64,000 bases of DNA from Mauremys mutica (GCF_020497125.1 NW_025422869.1:62001-126000); one strand, 5' to 3'; shown: positions 51,701 through 62,760, counted from the first letter of the stretch. The notes: generated by a model not told the origin, from the sequence alone. Numbers and translations: made by a program.

Positions 51701-54700
51701 AGAGCTGCTGTCAAAGAAGGTCAAGAAGTCTCCAGGCTGCTCAGCACTGTGTTCCCGAAAGAAGGACATCCCAAGAAAGATAAGGAATGAAAAAAATCCT
51801 TTTCAGAAACCTCAAATGCAGAAACAACAGCGATGCCCTGGGGGTTTCTCCTTCAAGGGCTGCATCTATGGTGCCAGGGGAGGCTATTGGGTGCCCTGCT
51901 CTTCACAAATTGGCACAATCTGACACTAATCCATAGAGCTGGCCTGAAAAAGCCAAGACTCACCTGGCACCTGTTATCCAAAACAGGAAGTAAAAGAGCT
52001 TTGCAGGAAGAGGGTGTCGTTATGTAGTCATTGGTTCCATACAGAATTAGCTCATACATAGTGCTGTATATTTCAAAGGCCCATGTAAAGAGATGTTATA
52101 TTATGGGAAGGAGTATGAGTGAGTGGCACAGCAGGGACTGAGAGTCAGGACTCCTGGGTTCTATCAATGACTTGCCACATGACCTGTGGAAAATCACTGA
52201 CATCTCGAATGGGGAGAATATCCCACTCGCAGGGGTGTTTTGAGAATTAACAAGAGTGTGTAAAGTGCTTTGTGATTCCTGGAGAGGTGGAAAGCGTGGA
52301 GCAGTGTATGTGAGGATGTGTGTGTTCCTATAACTTGGAGCAAAGGCTGTACATTCCTAGCAATAACTCAAGGGGGGGAAATCCTTCACTGAATGCAGCT
52401 TTTTGGAAAAAAAAAGCCTGAAAACCAAACACCCAGAATTAAAGCTTGGCCATAAAGAAACCTTCAGAGAGTGGGAAGCACATGAGCACAGCATCCGCCA
52501 TTCTCATAGTACCTGAGATCCATGCGTACACAGAGTCTGGTTATGCTTCTAAAGCCAGTCAGTCTGTTGATAAACTTCGCAGTCTGTCAAAGCTTTTGCA
52601 AACCTCGCAGAGTCCAGCAGATCTCACAGTCCGCTGCACCCCAAACATTCTCCCATTTCTAACTCAGCAGTGAGCAGCCCCAGCTCAGCACAGACCTGTG
52701 CTCCACCTCCTGCTAAGAACTTGCAACTAAACCAGGGCTCATAATTTCTGAGCTACAAAGTGGCAAAAAGAGCGTTTCAAGAATTTGCCAAAGAAGTAAG
52801 CCTGTTTATTCAAGCTCTCATCTTTCAGAAATGGTCTCTCTCTTCTGCCTAAAATTGACAAGGACTCCTCCTCTATCCACCAGCCACGATGCAAAATTTG
52901 AAGGGCAGAGGGCCTTCAGTGAGGAGGCAAAAATCAGGCTTATAAGGAAGAGCTGATTACAACTCAGAACATGGGAACAAACGACCTCCCCAAGCAAGCC
53001 CTTGTGGAAAGGCCTGATTAACCTGGAAACTTTGTGAAGAGCCTCACAAACAGCACACTAGTCTGAGGCGCCAGCTGTATCAGGACTCTGGTCTGTGTCA
53101 ACTGGCATATAAGAGAACTATTCTCTAAGTAGACTGGGACTTAAATCCCCAGTTCATCTACTATTCTACACACACAAGAATTTCCCTTCAGCATTTAACA
53201 ATGCATTCCTGGAGGTGGGGGAGGCCTAGCTTTTAAGAGAAGCAGCAGCAGCAAGAGAAGCAAACCTTCACTGTGCATCAGCTCCTAGGAACAGGATGTC
53301 CAGAGACCCCCGCATATCCCACTCTTACACTCTGATGTTCAGCTCCTCCCTTCATGCTGATCAAGTAATCAGCCTTTAGAACGTGTAGGAGAGGCCCAAG
53401 ATGAGAAGCACGGTATAAAATATTAGAGCCTGAAGCTGGAAGAGACGTGGCATTCGTTTCTTTCATTCCTATAGCTCCCCTTTGCCTCCCTCTCCCAATT
53501 CTGCATTTTACGTCCCTAAGAGTAACAAAGAGTGAAGGAGCAGCAGGATCCCATGGGCTGGGGGCAAATTTCATTCAAAAAGGAGACACGGTTCTTCCCA
53601 ATCAGAGACAGTCAAGAGTCTGAAATAGCAGAATAATGCTCTCCTGCCCCTTGCAAGACAAGAGGAGTGAGGCAGGCCCCAGGGAGGTCACAGCAGTTGA
53701 CAGTAGTTTCTTCTCTCCTGTAGTAATACCAGATGCTCTCTCCCCTTTGAGAGCTGAAGAAATCCACCTACCTATTTATGAGGCCCCTACCTCAGTAGTG
53801 TCTGAGCACCACAAGGTTGGGAAGTAGATTTGGTGAATTCAACAGGTCAGCTGTCCCCCTCCCTGCCTTGTCCACCTTGCAAGCACAATGATTTGCTATT
53901 GTATGGTGGCTTATGAGTGCTAGGAAGCACAGGTTGGATTATTAGCATGCAGTGGCGGCTCCAGGCACCAGCGCTCCAAGCAAGTGCCTGGGGCGGCAAG
54001 CCGCGGGGGGTGCCCTGCCAGTCCCTGCAAGGGCGGCAGTCAGGCAGCCTTTGGCAGCTTGCCTGAAGGGGGTCCGCTGGTCCTGCGGGTTCGGCGGCAA
54101 TTCGGCAAAATCTGCCAAATCCGTGGGACCAGGAAACTCCCGCACGCACGCTGCCGAAGGCTGCCTGAGTGCCTTGCTTGGGGCGGCAAAAAAGCGAGAG
54201 CCGCCCCTGTTAGCATGGGCAACAGTGCCTATTGGAATTAATATGGCATCCAGTTTATTTGAGGCTCATTTCTGAAAGAGGTTTCAGGCCCACAGAATTA
54301 CACTTCCTATCTCCCTTGGATTCTAACCCCATGTTCCCCCAAGTGAAGTGCCTGGAACTCAGACACTGACCAGGTAGCCTAACAAGACCATGAAGCAGAG
54401 GGTTTCCTTGCTGTTTAGTGAACAGGATGGGTGGGTATTTTTTTAGCCCTTACCGGAAAGCACCGTTCACCTGCTGGTTGACCTGGGTGGTACTATTGGA
54501 TCTCCGGAGATTGTTAATGGCTCTGGAGCAGCCAAGTCCTGCATCTTCCTGCACAGGAGAAAGTGAAATCTGTGACCGAGACCCCCCGTCTCCACACCCT
54601 ACACATTACGACAATCCTATTTGTACAAAATACTCCTTGTGAGGTGTCTTATGAAAGCTAACACCACACTGGATATTAATCTCATGATCAGAGGCATGTG

Positions 54701-56166
54701 TTGACCTTATATGTGAAGTTACAAATTCTCTCTGTATGATGGTGAAGACAAGGCAGCCTAGTCAAGGTAAAGGGGATAAATGGGTCTGTCCTACGCAAAG
54801 GAATGTGGGTTTACCTCAATTTACACATTAGCAGTAAACAAAGCTATCCAGCTAAACGAGCAGGGGGTTATCCTGTTCCTGAGCTCAAGAGACAGAAATT
54901 AACATGGGACCTGCACCCTCGACAGATGCAGGAGACTGGGTCCTCAGAGGCCTCCCTGCCTGGTAAGATGAAGAAATCCCTTTGGCGATATAAGGAACAG
55001 AGAGAGACTCCACCTTTATCCTTCACCTCAGGCAAAAAGAAACCAAGTGATTTGCTCTGTGATAGGTCCTGCCCAGGCCAGCCAGTTAAAAGCTCGAAAG
55101 GAGACGGGGGGTAAAAGAAACCATCTTGAACAAAGACTGTATCTTGCTAGATTAAGTTTCAGACCCTGAGATGTGTGTTTTCACTTTCATTTGCTTGTAA
55201 CCATCTCACACTTTCTCTCTTTTACTTGGTATCACTTAACCCATGCTCTCTCGTTAATTAACTTGTTTTACTTTTACTATAACCCCCTTCGGTGCTGTGA
55301 TTGAAGGGACGGGAATATTTACCTCAGTTATACTGATAAGCTGTGATGGTCTGACTCTAACAGAGCAGCATACTGAATGCCTTCTGTGAAAGCACCGGGG
55401 TAGGGGCTGTGCACTGCCAAGAAATCTCTCTGAGGCGCCTGGGGGCTGGAGTTCACTGATTGTTATGTTACCTGCTGGCGAGGTCTGGGCTGGGAGAGCC
55501 CTGAGGAGTTTGCTGGTGAGGAAGACAAGCTGGCATGGCAGGGAGCTGACACACGGTCTAATTTGCCAGCAAAGCTCACTCTTGCAAAGGCAGAGAGGGA
55601 ACACAGCGGCTCAGAGCTCTGGGTATCCCCAGTAGTGTGTTACAAAACCCAACAATAACTCTCTAAAGAGAAGCATGGGCACAGAATGCCAGGATGGACT
55701 CAGCAAAGCAAATTCCTCCCAAAGAACTAGGGAATTCTACAATAAAAATGCATCGCAATGGTGCTTCATAAAACAGCAACAGGCCCTTCGTGGATCCCCC
55801 ATCCCAAAGCACACACCTAACTTCTGTTCAGAGAGCAAAAGCAAGGGGAATGCATGTCCCAGGGGACGAAGTAAAACACTCAGCAACCCCTGGAGAATAG
55901 AAGTGTATCAAGAAGTCTGAAATGTCTGCCCAGGTTCTCCTGGTGATGGGAGGGTTTGGGTGAAAGCACCCCACAGACGCAGTACTCACCGGAGCGTTCC
56001 TTCTGGCCTTGCTCTCGGTGATGACGGAGATGGAACGAGCGACGTGCTTAGCTGGAGAGGCGCTGCTCGGCCGCCGCAAGACTTGCAGTGGGAGGCCCGT
56101 TAGACTCAGGTCCAAGCTATTGGCATTGACGGCTTGGAATGAGGAACTGCTGCGGGTGCTTTTCAT
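30716..56166 (-). CDS. CEP131: Centrosomal protein of 131 kDa (AZI1), 25 coding exons, 1100 aa
   Basis: Coding exons in transcript order: 55990-56166, 54454-54548, 51632-51746, 51036-51163, 49853-49966, 48924-49073, 48226-48343, 47198-47317, 46268-46436, 46009-46109, 45438-45620, 44756-44947, 44104-44241, 43280-43405, 42822-42938, 39338-39440, 38018-38219, 37427-37534, 36626-36743, 36205-36279, 34656-34798, 32946-33123, 32594-32790, 30919-30979 and 30716-30790 (TAG 30716-30718). All phases agree, giving 1100 aa; human CEP131 is about 1083 aa. The N-terminal ~260 residues are Ser/Asn-rich and low in predicted structure, with conserved blocks [21 protein letters not shown] and [15 protein letters not shown]. 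An IQ motif follows at about 272-282, then a long Glu/Lys/Arg coiled coil to the end. In other vertebrates this protein sits in centriolar satellites, interacts with PCM1 and BBSome components, and supports ciliogenesis and genome stability. No frameshift or internal stop was seen. Several introns carry transposons. Confidence 0.97.
33140..33520 (+). repeat. CR1-like LINE or derived SINE fragment
   Basis: The series ggatcagagccgaggcccatctag, ccagcaccggatg, then gtggcagtgggttccacagg and acacgttgggtgg is a dispersed sauropsid repeat that I associate with CR1. It lies in a CEP131 intron. Confidence 0.55.
33740..34024. mobile_element. hAT-type non-autonomous element, perfect 8-bp target duplication
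   Basis: It begins CAGGGGCGGCTCTAG and ends GGAGCCGCCCCTG, flanked by identical ttcccagc (33732-33739 and 34025-34032). The interior matches the 12013 element (agcacggtggca, gcaggcacgcctgcgggagg) but has no expanded array. It lies in a CEP131 intron. Confidence 0.9.
34375..34503 (+). repeat. CR1 LINE 3' tail
   Basis: The text gcaggaggtcagactagatg, atcataatggtcccttctgac and the end agtctatgaa are the hallmark 3' end of reptile CR1 elements. It is 5'-truncated, as is usual for CR1. Confidence 0.75.
41310..41520 (+). repeat. MIR-type SINE, near full length
   Basis: In sense order: gcctgggttcaactccctgc, tgtgaccttgggcaagtccc, ctctgggcctcagctcc, tgaggataaatgcactaaag. It lies in the long CEP131 intron 15. 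Confidence 0.8.
48226..48343 (-). other. CEP131: CEP131 exon 7 encoding the IQ motif
   Basis: This 118-bp exon encodes residues about 260-299. It contains an IQ motif ([11 protein letters not shown], fitting IQxxxRxxxxR), which suggests calmodulin or EF-hand light-chain binding. The acceptor is the cttgtag at 48344-48350 (+), preceded by a pyrimidine tract. A second AG 13 bases inside the exon (at 48331-48332) would break the reading frame with exon 6, so I chose the upstream one. It is followed in frame by the Arg/Glu-rich start of the coiled-coil region. Confidence 0.9.
48495..48545 (+). repeat. Short CR1-like fragment
   Basis: The text gaacggccatactgcatcag followed by acccaaggtccacct matches the start of the same dispersed repeat as at 33140-33520. 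CEP131 intron. Confidence 0.5.
49290..49420 (-). repeat. MIR-type SINE fragment
   Basis: The run ggcatttgcctatggccatac, gcgagtcagtggaacag, caggagtcctgggttg follows the antisense MIR pattern. CEP131 intron. Confidence 0.55.
52125..52300 (+). repeat. MIR-type SINE
   Basis: In sense order: aggactcctgggttctatc, gacttgccacatgacctgtg, gaatggggagaatatcccac, aagtgctttgtgattcc. CEP131 intron. Confidence 0.75.
53950..54209. mobile_element. hAT-type non-autonomous element, perfect 8-bp target duplication
   Basis: It begins CAGTGGCGGCTCCAGG and ends GAGAGCCGCCCCTG, flanked by identical ttagcatg (53942-53949 and 54210-54217). The interior differs from the 12013 type (tgcctggggcggcaagccgc), so it is a related subfamily. 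CEP131 intron 2. Confidence 0.9.
54571..55644 (+). mobile_element. Solo LTR in CEP131 intron 1, next to the exon 2 acceptor
   Basis: It runs TGTGACCG...GTGTTACA, flanked by aaatc (54566-54570) and aaacc (55645-55649), a 4/5 match. It has a TATA-like gatataag (about 54988). Orientation is opposite to CEP131. It starts only 22 bp from the exon 2 splice acceptor (exon high end 54548). The pyrimidine tract is outside the LTR, but the usual branch-point distance falls at or within it. Confidence 0.7.
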
Positions 56167-56394
56167 TTTGGGGTGGATTGAACTGCAGTGGATTGAGATG
56201 AGATGAAGCACAGAAGAGTACAACTAGGGTCAGGTGACAAGTGAGAGGCACCTACACGGCTCAGTGACAGGATAAGTCTTCTGCCTCTCAGCTTTCCCCC
56301 CAACAGCCCAAATGCACAGGGGCTGAATATCCACCAGCTCACACCCTGCTTGGCCTGGCTCCCTGCACCTGTGAGTACTTGCTAAGCACCCATG

Positions 56395-56600
56395 CCAACA
56401 TTTTCAGGAGTAGCCTAAGCTTTTTGAACTTCAGGCACCTTAGGCCTGATTTGCTAAGCATCTGCAGCTCTCAGCATCTTCAACTGGGTTTGTGGGCACT
56501 CAGCACCTTTGAAGGTCAGATCCAGCATGTCTCAAGTTAGACTCCCAAAATTTAAGGTACCCAAAATCAGTGGCCACTTCCTTGGTATTTTGGCCTAACT
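56395..56600. repeat. Possible ancient dispersed repeat
   Basis: Phrases such as cttaggcctgatttgctaag, gactcccaaaatttaaggt and aaatcagtggccactt recur in amniote genomes in my memory. I cannot name the family. Confidence 0.3.
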
Positions 56601-56632
56601 AATCCCCAGACCCATCTGTGTCAGGCAGCCAT

Positions 56633-56682
56633 GTATTACTGTCCCCATGTGACAGATTGGGAAGCTGAGGCTCACCCCACTA
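56633..56682 (-). repeat. MIR-type SINE fragment
   Basis: The core ccatgtgacagattgggaag followed by ctgaggctcacc is an antisense MIR fragment. Confidence 0.5.
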
Positions 56683-57574
56683 TACCATACTGTGTCCTAG
56701 AGGGTTCTTTCAGTTCAGACACCATCCCTCACCTCAAACTCCCTTCATTCAGATTTTACAAGTTGCAACTGGAGTGCGTTGAGAAGGGTTGTGAGATGCA
56801 CGAATTAACACAACTTTTGTCACTCACTTCTAGCCAGGAATGCACGGAGGTCGTGTCCTTTCAAAGAAGGTTTTGAGGGAGTGTGAGGCCAAATTAACAC
56901 ACTGCACCCTCCAACCTTAACAGCCAAAGCGGTACATAATTCTGCCCCTTTCTTCCTTTTGCATAGCAAAGCCCAGCTCCCAAGGACCACACTAGCTCCA
57001 TTCCCACCTCCATGGCCTTAAAGCAGTTTCACAATTACTCGGCTATGTTGTTTTATTTCTTTAAATAGTAATACATGTCCTGGGAAGCAGCTGGAACTGC
57101 AGAAAGCTTCAATTCTTAGAGAGAAAGGGGAAAACTATCTGGCCTCACATCACATACGTATGTAAGCTCTTTCCAAAGACATTTGCAATTCCCTTGGCAC
57201 AAGAAATAAGAACAAACAAAAAGCTCTCTATGGAAACCACCAAGCTCACACCAGGAAGATGGGTCACAGTCTCAGCTAGTGCTGGGCTTGGGAGTTGGGT
57301 ACATATTTGATCAGGGAAATGTATACTTAAATGTATACAAAAACTAATACAATCAGAAGGTTTGCTCCAGGTTCCACACAGGTATAGCAGAAGCGATTTC
57401 AGGATTAGGGCTGTATACTGTAAACCCTTCGAGGCAGGGACCATGTCTCCTTATTTGTATTATGAAGTGCCCAATACACTTTTGAGTGTTATAAAGTAAC
57501 CACCTGTTAGCAAAGCCTGCTCTGCAATCTGAAGGCCACTTGACTGTAACTGTCCATTAGCTGAAGCGCTGCAA

Positions 57575-57774
57575 CAGGGGTTCTCAAACTGGGGGTTATT
57601 ACATGGGGGGGGGGGGATCATGAGCTGTCAGCCTTCACCCCCAAAACCCCATTTTGCCTCCTGGATTCATAATAGTGTTAAATATTTAAAAAAATGTGTT
57701 TTTAATTTAAGGGTGGCCGTATTCAGACTTGCTGTGCAAAAGGAGTCACCAATACAAAAGCTTGAGAACCACTG
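57575..57774. mobile_element. hAT-Charlie/MER5-like element
   Basis: The ends CAGGGGTTCTCAAACTGG and GCTTGAGAACCACTG are the classic Charlie-group inverted repeats. Flanks are cgctgcaa (57567-57574) and cgctataa (57775-57782), 6/8 matching. It is 200 bp with no transposase, old and non-autonomous. Confidence 0.85.
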
Positions 57775-58384
57775 CGCTATAACATCAGCATTCTTATTCC
57801 AAAAGCTCCTCTTCCTATGCCAGACCCCTCTCAGGTGCAGTGGCAGGTCAGGTTTGCATTGGGCCAGGATTGCTCCTTTCACATCCCCAGCCAGAGGAAA
57901 AAACGCGCTAGACATTAAAAAGTAAAACTAAAAGTGTGTTGGCAAAACTTCACACCCAGGTACCTGCATGCACAAACCAACCAAAGGGGATGAATAAGAA
58001 TACAAAGGGGGTTCCTTACCTGCCTGAACTTCCAGCTGTCACACTGCTGGGGACACCTGTATTTAGGGCTATTTTCCCAGCATCTATTTGGGGGGGGGGG
58101 GTGGAGGAGAGAGCTTGAGAGAAAAAGCCAACTAAAGACTCCAGGCCTTATAAAGATGCTCCAGCAGCAGAGAGGAGCTTGGGACCCTGTTACAGTCCCT
58201 CTCTCCTGGAGACTAACCCTGAGCTCCCCCTACACTAGAGAAAGGGGGGCTGCAAAGCCGTTGGTGGGATGGTGACCCTCCCCTAGGTGACTCGGGCATT
58301 CAGGGTCCCCAGAGGTGATTTTAAAACATGGGAGTTAAAAAAATTTCTGGAGGGCTCAAGGCCTGGACACAGCCTGTTACCCCC

Positions 58385-58850
58385 TGCAGGGGCTCTGGAG
58401 CCGGGATCCCTCCGCCTCTCCCGCCCCCCCAGCAGGGGCTATGGGGCCGGGGTCTCCCCACAGGGGCTATGGGGCCGGGGTCCCTCCGCCTCTCCCGCCC
58501 CCCCAGCAGGGGCTATGGGGCCGGGGTCTCCCCACAGGGGCTATGGGGCCGGGGTCCCTCCGCCTCCCACCCCCAGCAGGGGCTATGGGGCCGGGGTCTC
58601 CCCACAGGGGCTATGGGGCCGGGGTCCCTCCGCCTCCCACCCCCAGCAGGGGCTATGGGGCCGGGGTCCCTCCGCCTCTCCCGCCCCCCCCACAGGGGCT
58701 ATGGGGCCGGGGTACCCCCACAGGGGCTATGGGGCCGGGGTCCCTCCGCCTCCCGCCCCGCAGGATCGATGGGGCCGGGGTCCCGCCCCCCCCAGCAGGA
58801 TCGATGGGGCCTGCTGCCCGCCCAGCAGGGTCCCGCCGCCCCTACCCAGC
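58385..58850. repeat. GC-rich minisatellite with alternating short and long units
   Basis: About 10 copies of ggggctatggggccggggt alternate between a short spacer (ctccccaca) and a long one (ccctccgcctcccgcccc...agca). This pair structure suggests higher-order duplication. The last copies degenerate, with a gatcgat insertion. The multiple long ORFs over it are repeat artefacts. Confidence 0.9.
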
Positions 58851-59160
58851 CAGGGGCATTGTGGGAAGGGTCCCTCGGGCGGTGCCCACCCCGCGCAACT
58901 AACGAGGGGCCAGAGTCGGGCGCTAGTAACCGGCCCAGGAACAGCCTAACCCAGGCGGGGCGCAAGCCCGCCTCCCCGGCCACGCCATTGGCTCGCTATG
59001 GAGACACTGGACTCTCACTGGGCGGCTTGGCTGCCCGTCGCGCGGCGGGGGGGTGGAGTTCGGTTGAGGCGGCAGGCCGGACAGGAGCAGGAGTGCGGGC
59101 TGCAGGGCCCGCCAGGGGGCGCTGAGGGACCTAGCCGGGCTCCGGCCTCCTGCGGCGGCT
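58850..59160 (-). promoter_or_regulatory. CEP131: Likely CEP131 CpG-island promoter region
   Basis: This unique GC/CpG-rich segment lies between two minisatellites and upstream of CEP131 on its strand. It contains a CCAAT box on the minus strand (agccaatgg, around 58985-58993). No TATA box is visible, which fits a housekeeping centrosomal gene. The coding start exon has an acceptor (ctgcag) 13 bp before the ATG on the transcript strand, so a separate non-coding exon 1 is expected here. The exact start site and donor were not resolved. The segment could also serve a divergent + strand transcript. Confidence 0.45.
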
Positions 59161-59735
59161 GGGCCGGGCCGGGCCGGGCCGGGCCTGGCGGGGCGGGGCC
59201 AGGCAGGGTGGGGGGTGGAGTCAGGAGGGGCGGGGCCAGGCAGGGCAGGGAGTGAGGAGGGGCCAGGCAGGGTGGGGGGTGGAGTCAGGAGGGGCGGGGC
59301 CAGGCAGGGCAGGGAGTCAGGAGGGGCCAGGCAGGGTGGGGGGTGGAGTCAGGAGGGGCAGGGGTGGGACAGGGCAGGGAGTGGAGTAGGGTGTGGGGTG
59401 AGGAGGGGAAGGGTAGGGCGGGGAGTGGGATAAGCTGTGGGGTGAGGAGGGGCCAGGCAGGGGGTGGCATGGGGTGAGGAGGAGTAGGGCAGTGGGGAGG
59501 TGGAGTGAGGAGGGGCAGGGGCGAGGCAGGGTGGGAGCGGGGTAGGGTATGGGGTGAGGAGGGGCCAGGCAGGGCAGGGGGGTGAGGAGAAGAAGGGTAG
59601 GGCAGGGAGTGGGATAAGCTGTGGGGTGAGGAGTAGGGCAGTGGGGGGAGTGAGGAGGGGAAGGGGTGAGGCAGGGTGGGAGTGGGGTAGGGTGTGGGGT
59701 GAGGAGGGGAGGGGGGATGAGGTGGGGTGGGGCAG
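59160..59735. repeat. Purine-rich G-rich minisatellite
   Basis: It opens with about five gggcc(g) repeats (59158-59186). It continues as a degenerate ~45-60-bp repeat built from gaggaggggccaggcagggt and ggggtggagtcaggaggggc. Strand asymmetry is strong: the + strand is almost pure G/A/T with little C. Confidence 0.9.
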
Positions 59736-59879
59736 AGCAGCCAGAAGAGGGGCTGGGGGCAGCCATCCCATTGGGTTCCCCATGGAGTGTGGGGTGTTGA
59801 TTGATGATGCCCCGTGCAGGTCCGGTGGGGGTGGTGAGGAGGGGTGCAGGGTCAGGGGGGATTTATCTCTGTACTGAAA

Positions 59880-60310
59880 CAGGCTCTCTGAGGTATTCAG
59901 GTGCCTGTTCCATGATGCAATCTGCACCTCAGGTGGAGTGGCCTCCTTTGGAGAAGGTGGGTTTGTGTGTGATGCGGTTTGGACCCTGGCCTTTCTCGTC
60001 AGCGCACAGGCTGCCCTATCCGCGCACCTGGCTGCAGAGAACAGATTCCTTGGTGCGACTGGTGTGGCTGCTGGATCTGTGACGGGAAACATAGTGATCT
60101 GTGAGCCCATAGCTGCCTGTCCCATTGTTGAAGCTGATTGTGGTGTCCAGAAAGTTGATGCTGATACATCAAGGGTTTGATTGATGTGGAAATCTATGAG
60201 GTAGTTTAGGTCATCTGTGCAGAGAATGAAAATCTCATCAGTGTATCTCAGCTGTGTCACTGGTTTCATGGAGGGTTTGTCCAGAAATTCTTCCTCAAGT
60301 TGGCCCATGA
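59880..60310 (-). pseudogene. Penelope-like retroelement reverse-transcriptase remnant
   Basis: On the minus strand, RYTDEIFIL (about 60225-60250), a decayed YxDD-type palm, is followed after a frame change by INFLDTTI (about 60138-60161). The spacing and the FLDTTI motif match Penelope-like reverse transcriptases. The GC-rich ORF downstream is only the neighbouring minisatellite. No endonuclease domain is seen. Confidence 0.5.
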
Positions 60311-60364
60311 AGTGGTTGGCACATTGGGAAGTGATCCTAACGTGTAGACGTGTTATAGGTTGCT

Positions 60365-60545
60365 ATTACTACTAAGTACTATTTGTACAGCCCGATGCCT
60401 AGGAGTCTCAGTCATGGCCCAGAGCGCTGTACATTATTCATTAGGTATATGATGGTAATGCCTAGGGGTCTCAGACAGTGCAGGACCCCATTGTGCTAGG
60501 CATTATACAAACAGAACACAAAGATGATCCCTGCCTCACAGTGCT
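60365..60545 (+). repeat. Ancient SINE-like repeat, two tandem partial copies
   Basis: The motif gatgcctaggagtctcag followed by ...gcgctgtaca recurs as atgcctaggggtctcag followed by ccccattgtgctaggcatt. This is a widespread amniote dispersed repeat. Family not assigned. Confidence 0.45.
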
Positions 60546-62760
60546 GGAAGAGTTAGGTAGCTGCCTTCATACGTGAAACAAGAAAATGTACATCGAGTCG
60601 ATTTTTAGAACCCTCAGAATCGCTACCTATTTCTCATGATGATGGAACCCCCCTGGATCCCGCAGTGGCAGGAGAGCTAGGAAACATGCAGAGCTCTGGA
60701 TTCACTGGCTCAGCTCCATGCAGATACAAAGGTGGTTAGCGAGTCTTTTCACAATTTCAGATTTGCTAATGAGGTTCACGAACATGACGACAGCGTCAGA
60801 GGAGGTTTTGTTTTGTTTCAAAGAACAGAAAATTTGGAGACGTGACTCTTCCAACGGGCCCAAAGCAAACAGCAGCTTTGCACTATTGCAGCAGGTTCCC
60901 AAACTCCCCCTATCACAACCCCTTTGTGGGCTCTTCTGTCTAACATTTCAAACCACTGCTCCCCGTTCAGAAAAGCTGCTCTGGGGCATGGGTGAGGGTA
61001 GAAAGTGTCCCTCTGAGTCGGCCCAGGCCATTGCCCCAGTTGTTGCCCTGGTTCAAGATAACGGGACTGAAGTGGGGCCTTTGTGAGCATCCAGAGCAGG
61101 GTCAGCATCGTGTTGATGTTCTCTAGCAATTGCCCGCTGGGTGCTTTACACCGATAAGCCAATCGGGTGGACTCCTCTGCTCATTTGCGGGGCTGAGCCA
61201 AGAGCATGGTGCTGCACAGCACAACAGAAGCCTTCTGCGTTCATCTTGTTGCCCCCATGGACTCAATGCTTCCCACACCCGCTCTCCACTACCAAGTTGG
61301 GGTTCCAGAATAAGGCGGCAGAGCTGCCTTCCAGTAGGTGGGATTTTTTTTTTTAAATAGAAACTTCCCTATTTTAAAATGTGTATAATTTAAACTCCAT
61401 CCCCACCTCTCCAAATTTAAGAGATGCTGCATGACTCTCCAAATGCCACAGTCAGCAAAAAGGCTTCCCTGGGCCTGGGTGAAATGCATGAAGCAAGAAA
61501 AGCAGAAGTGATGAAAAGCAAATGTGAGGCTAAAATTTCCCATGTAATAATCTAGAGCACTATTAACCAGGCTTTTTACATGTTATTTTTACTCAGAAGT
61601 CCCTGCATCAAAGGGAACAAGTAAATCTGGGTAAAATCAGCCTGTGTTGCAGTTAGGACTCTCCTCCTGCCCATATCCCGGCACTTATGTGGCAAATTGT
61701 ACATTATTGCCAAAGATCTGAGGCCAGAGTCTGTTTTCCCATCCCCACTTCACAGACTATCATTAGCAGCTTCCTTGTCAAAAACCAGGGTGATGGACTC
61801 CTTATAAACGCCTGGCTGGTGGATGGATTCACTTGCATCAGTGCAGCACCATTATTGGGTCTGTTGTGCAGAGAACTGGGCTGCTCTGGGGCTCTTCTGA
61901 AATGGTCCCAGGCCTGAGCAGTAATTCATGGGAAAAGCCTGAAGTACAGACCAGTGTCTGCAACTCTAGGATGCATTATGAGCTCAGGTGCTCTGAGGTC
62001 TGCCAGCCAGACAGGTTAGTTCAACAGACACAACACGGTTACTACATGTGCTGCCCATGACGCCCCCTCCCGCACTGACCCTGTGGGTGGCAGAGGGCCA
62101 GGCTTCACAGAGCCTACCTGAAGGAATGCCAGGGGGCTATTTATATGTCAGCAGACAGTTCTCAACAGGAAATAGAACGTTTTCCACAATTCAATGATTT
62201 CAAACCTAATTGTGCATAGAAAACCTGGTTCCTCTGGAGAGCAGCAGGGAACACGAATTCAGGGATCATTATGCCCTGGTTCTGGGCCTTGTTAAAGAAA
62301 TACAGACTACCTGCCCTCCTGATTGCACCCTGCTGGCACAGCTGTGCCCTGGAAGGCAACCCTGCCAGGGCATGCTGAGAGTGTGAGGTGGCCAAAGCTG
62401 CAGGAAGAGGGAAATTTACAGGCTTTGCCATGTGATGACCGCCCTTCGGTGTAGGTAGTCTAGAAGCCAGCTGAGGCTTAATACTTGAACAGGGAAATGT
62501 GAACCATCCGTATGCTCAGCAGATTGTGTAGCTCTGGAACTGGGGGAAGAAGAGTCCTCTCAGCCCCTAGCAGGGGACTTGGTTACATTTCAGCCTGTAG
62601 CTGCTCGCTCCTCTGAGCTCACCATCACTGCTAAGGCCAGGAAAGCCATCCAAGCATGCTCTGGGCAGAACGCAGATTTCACCTGAGGCACAGGCTATAA
62701 ACAAGCACACTTTGTACCTCAAAACAAGAGAATTAGTCGAACTTTAAATATACACAACTT
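60546..62760. other. Intergenic, nothing recognised
   Basis: Mixed-composition DNA with short ORFs lacking domains. No RNA gene or clear repeat could be supported. Confidence 0.4.

Noticed and set aside
58287..59125. ORFs of 220 and 265 codons with repeated GLWGRG-type peptides
   Set aside because: Direct translation of the alternating-unit minisatellite. The frames differ only by repeat shifting.
59349..60308. 319-codon minus-strand ORF
   Set aside because: A chimera of the Penelope-like remnant and the G-rich minisatellite; only the first part has protein meaning.
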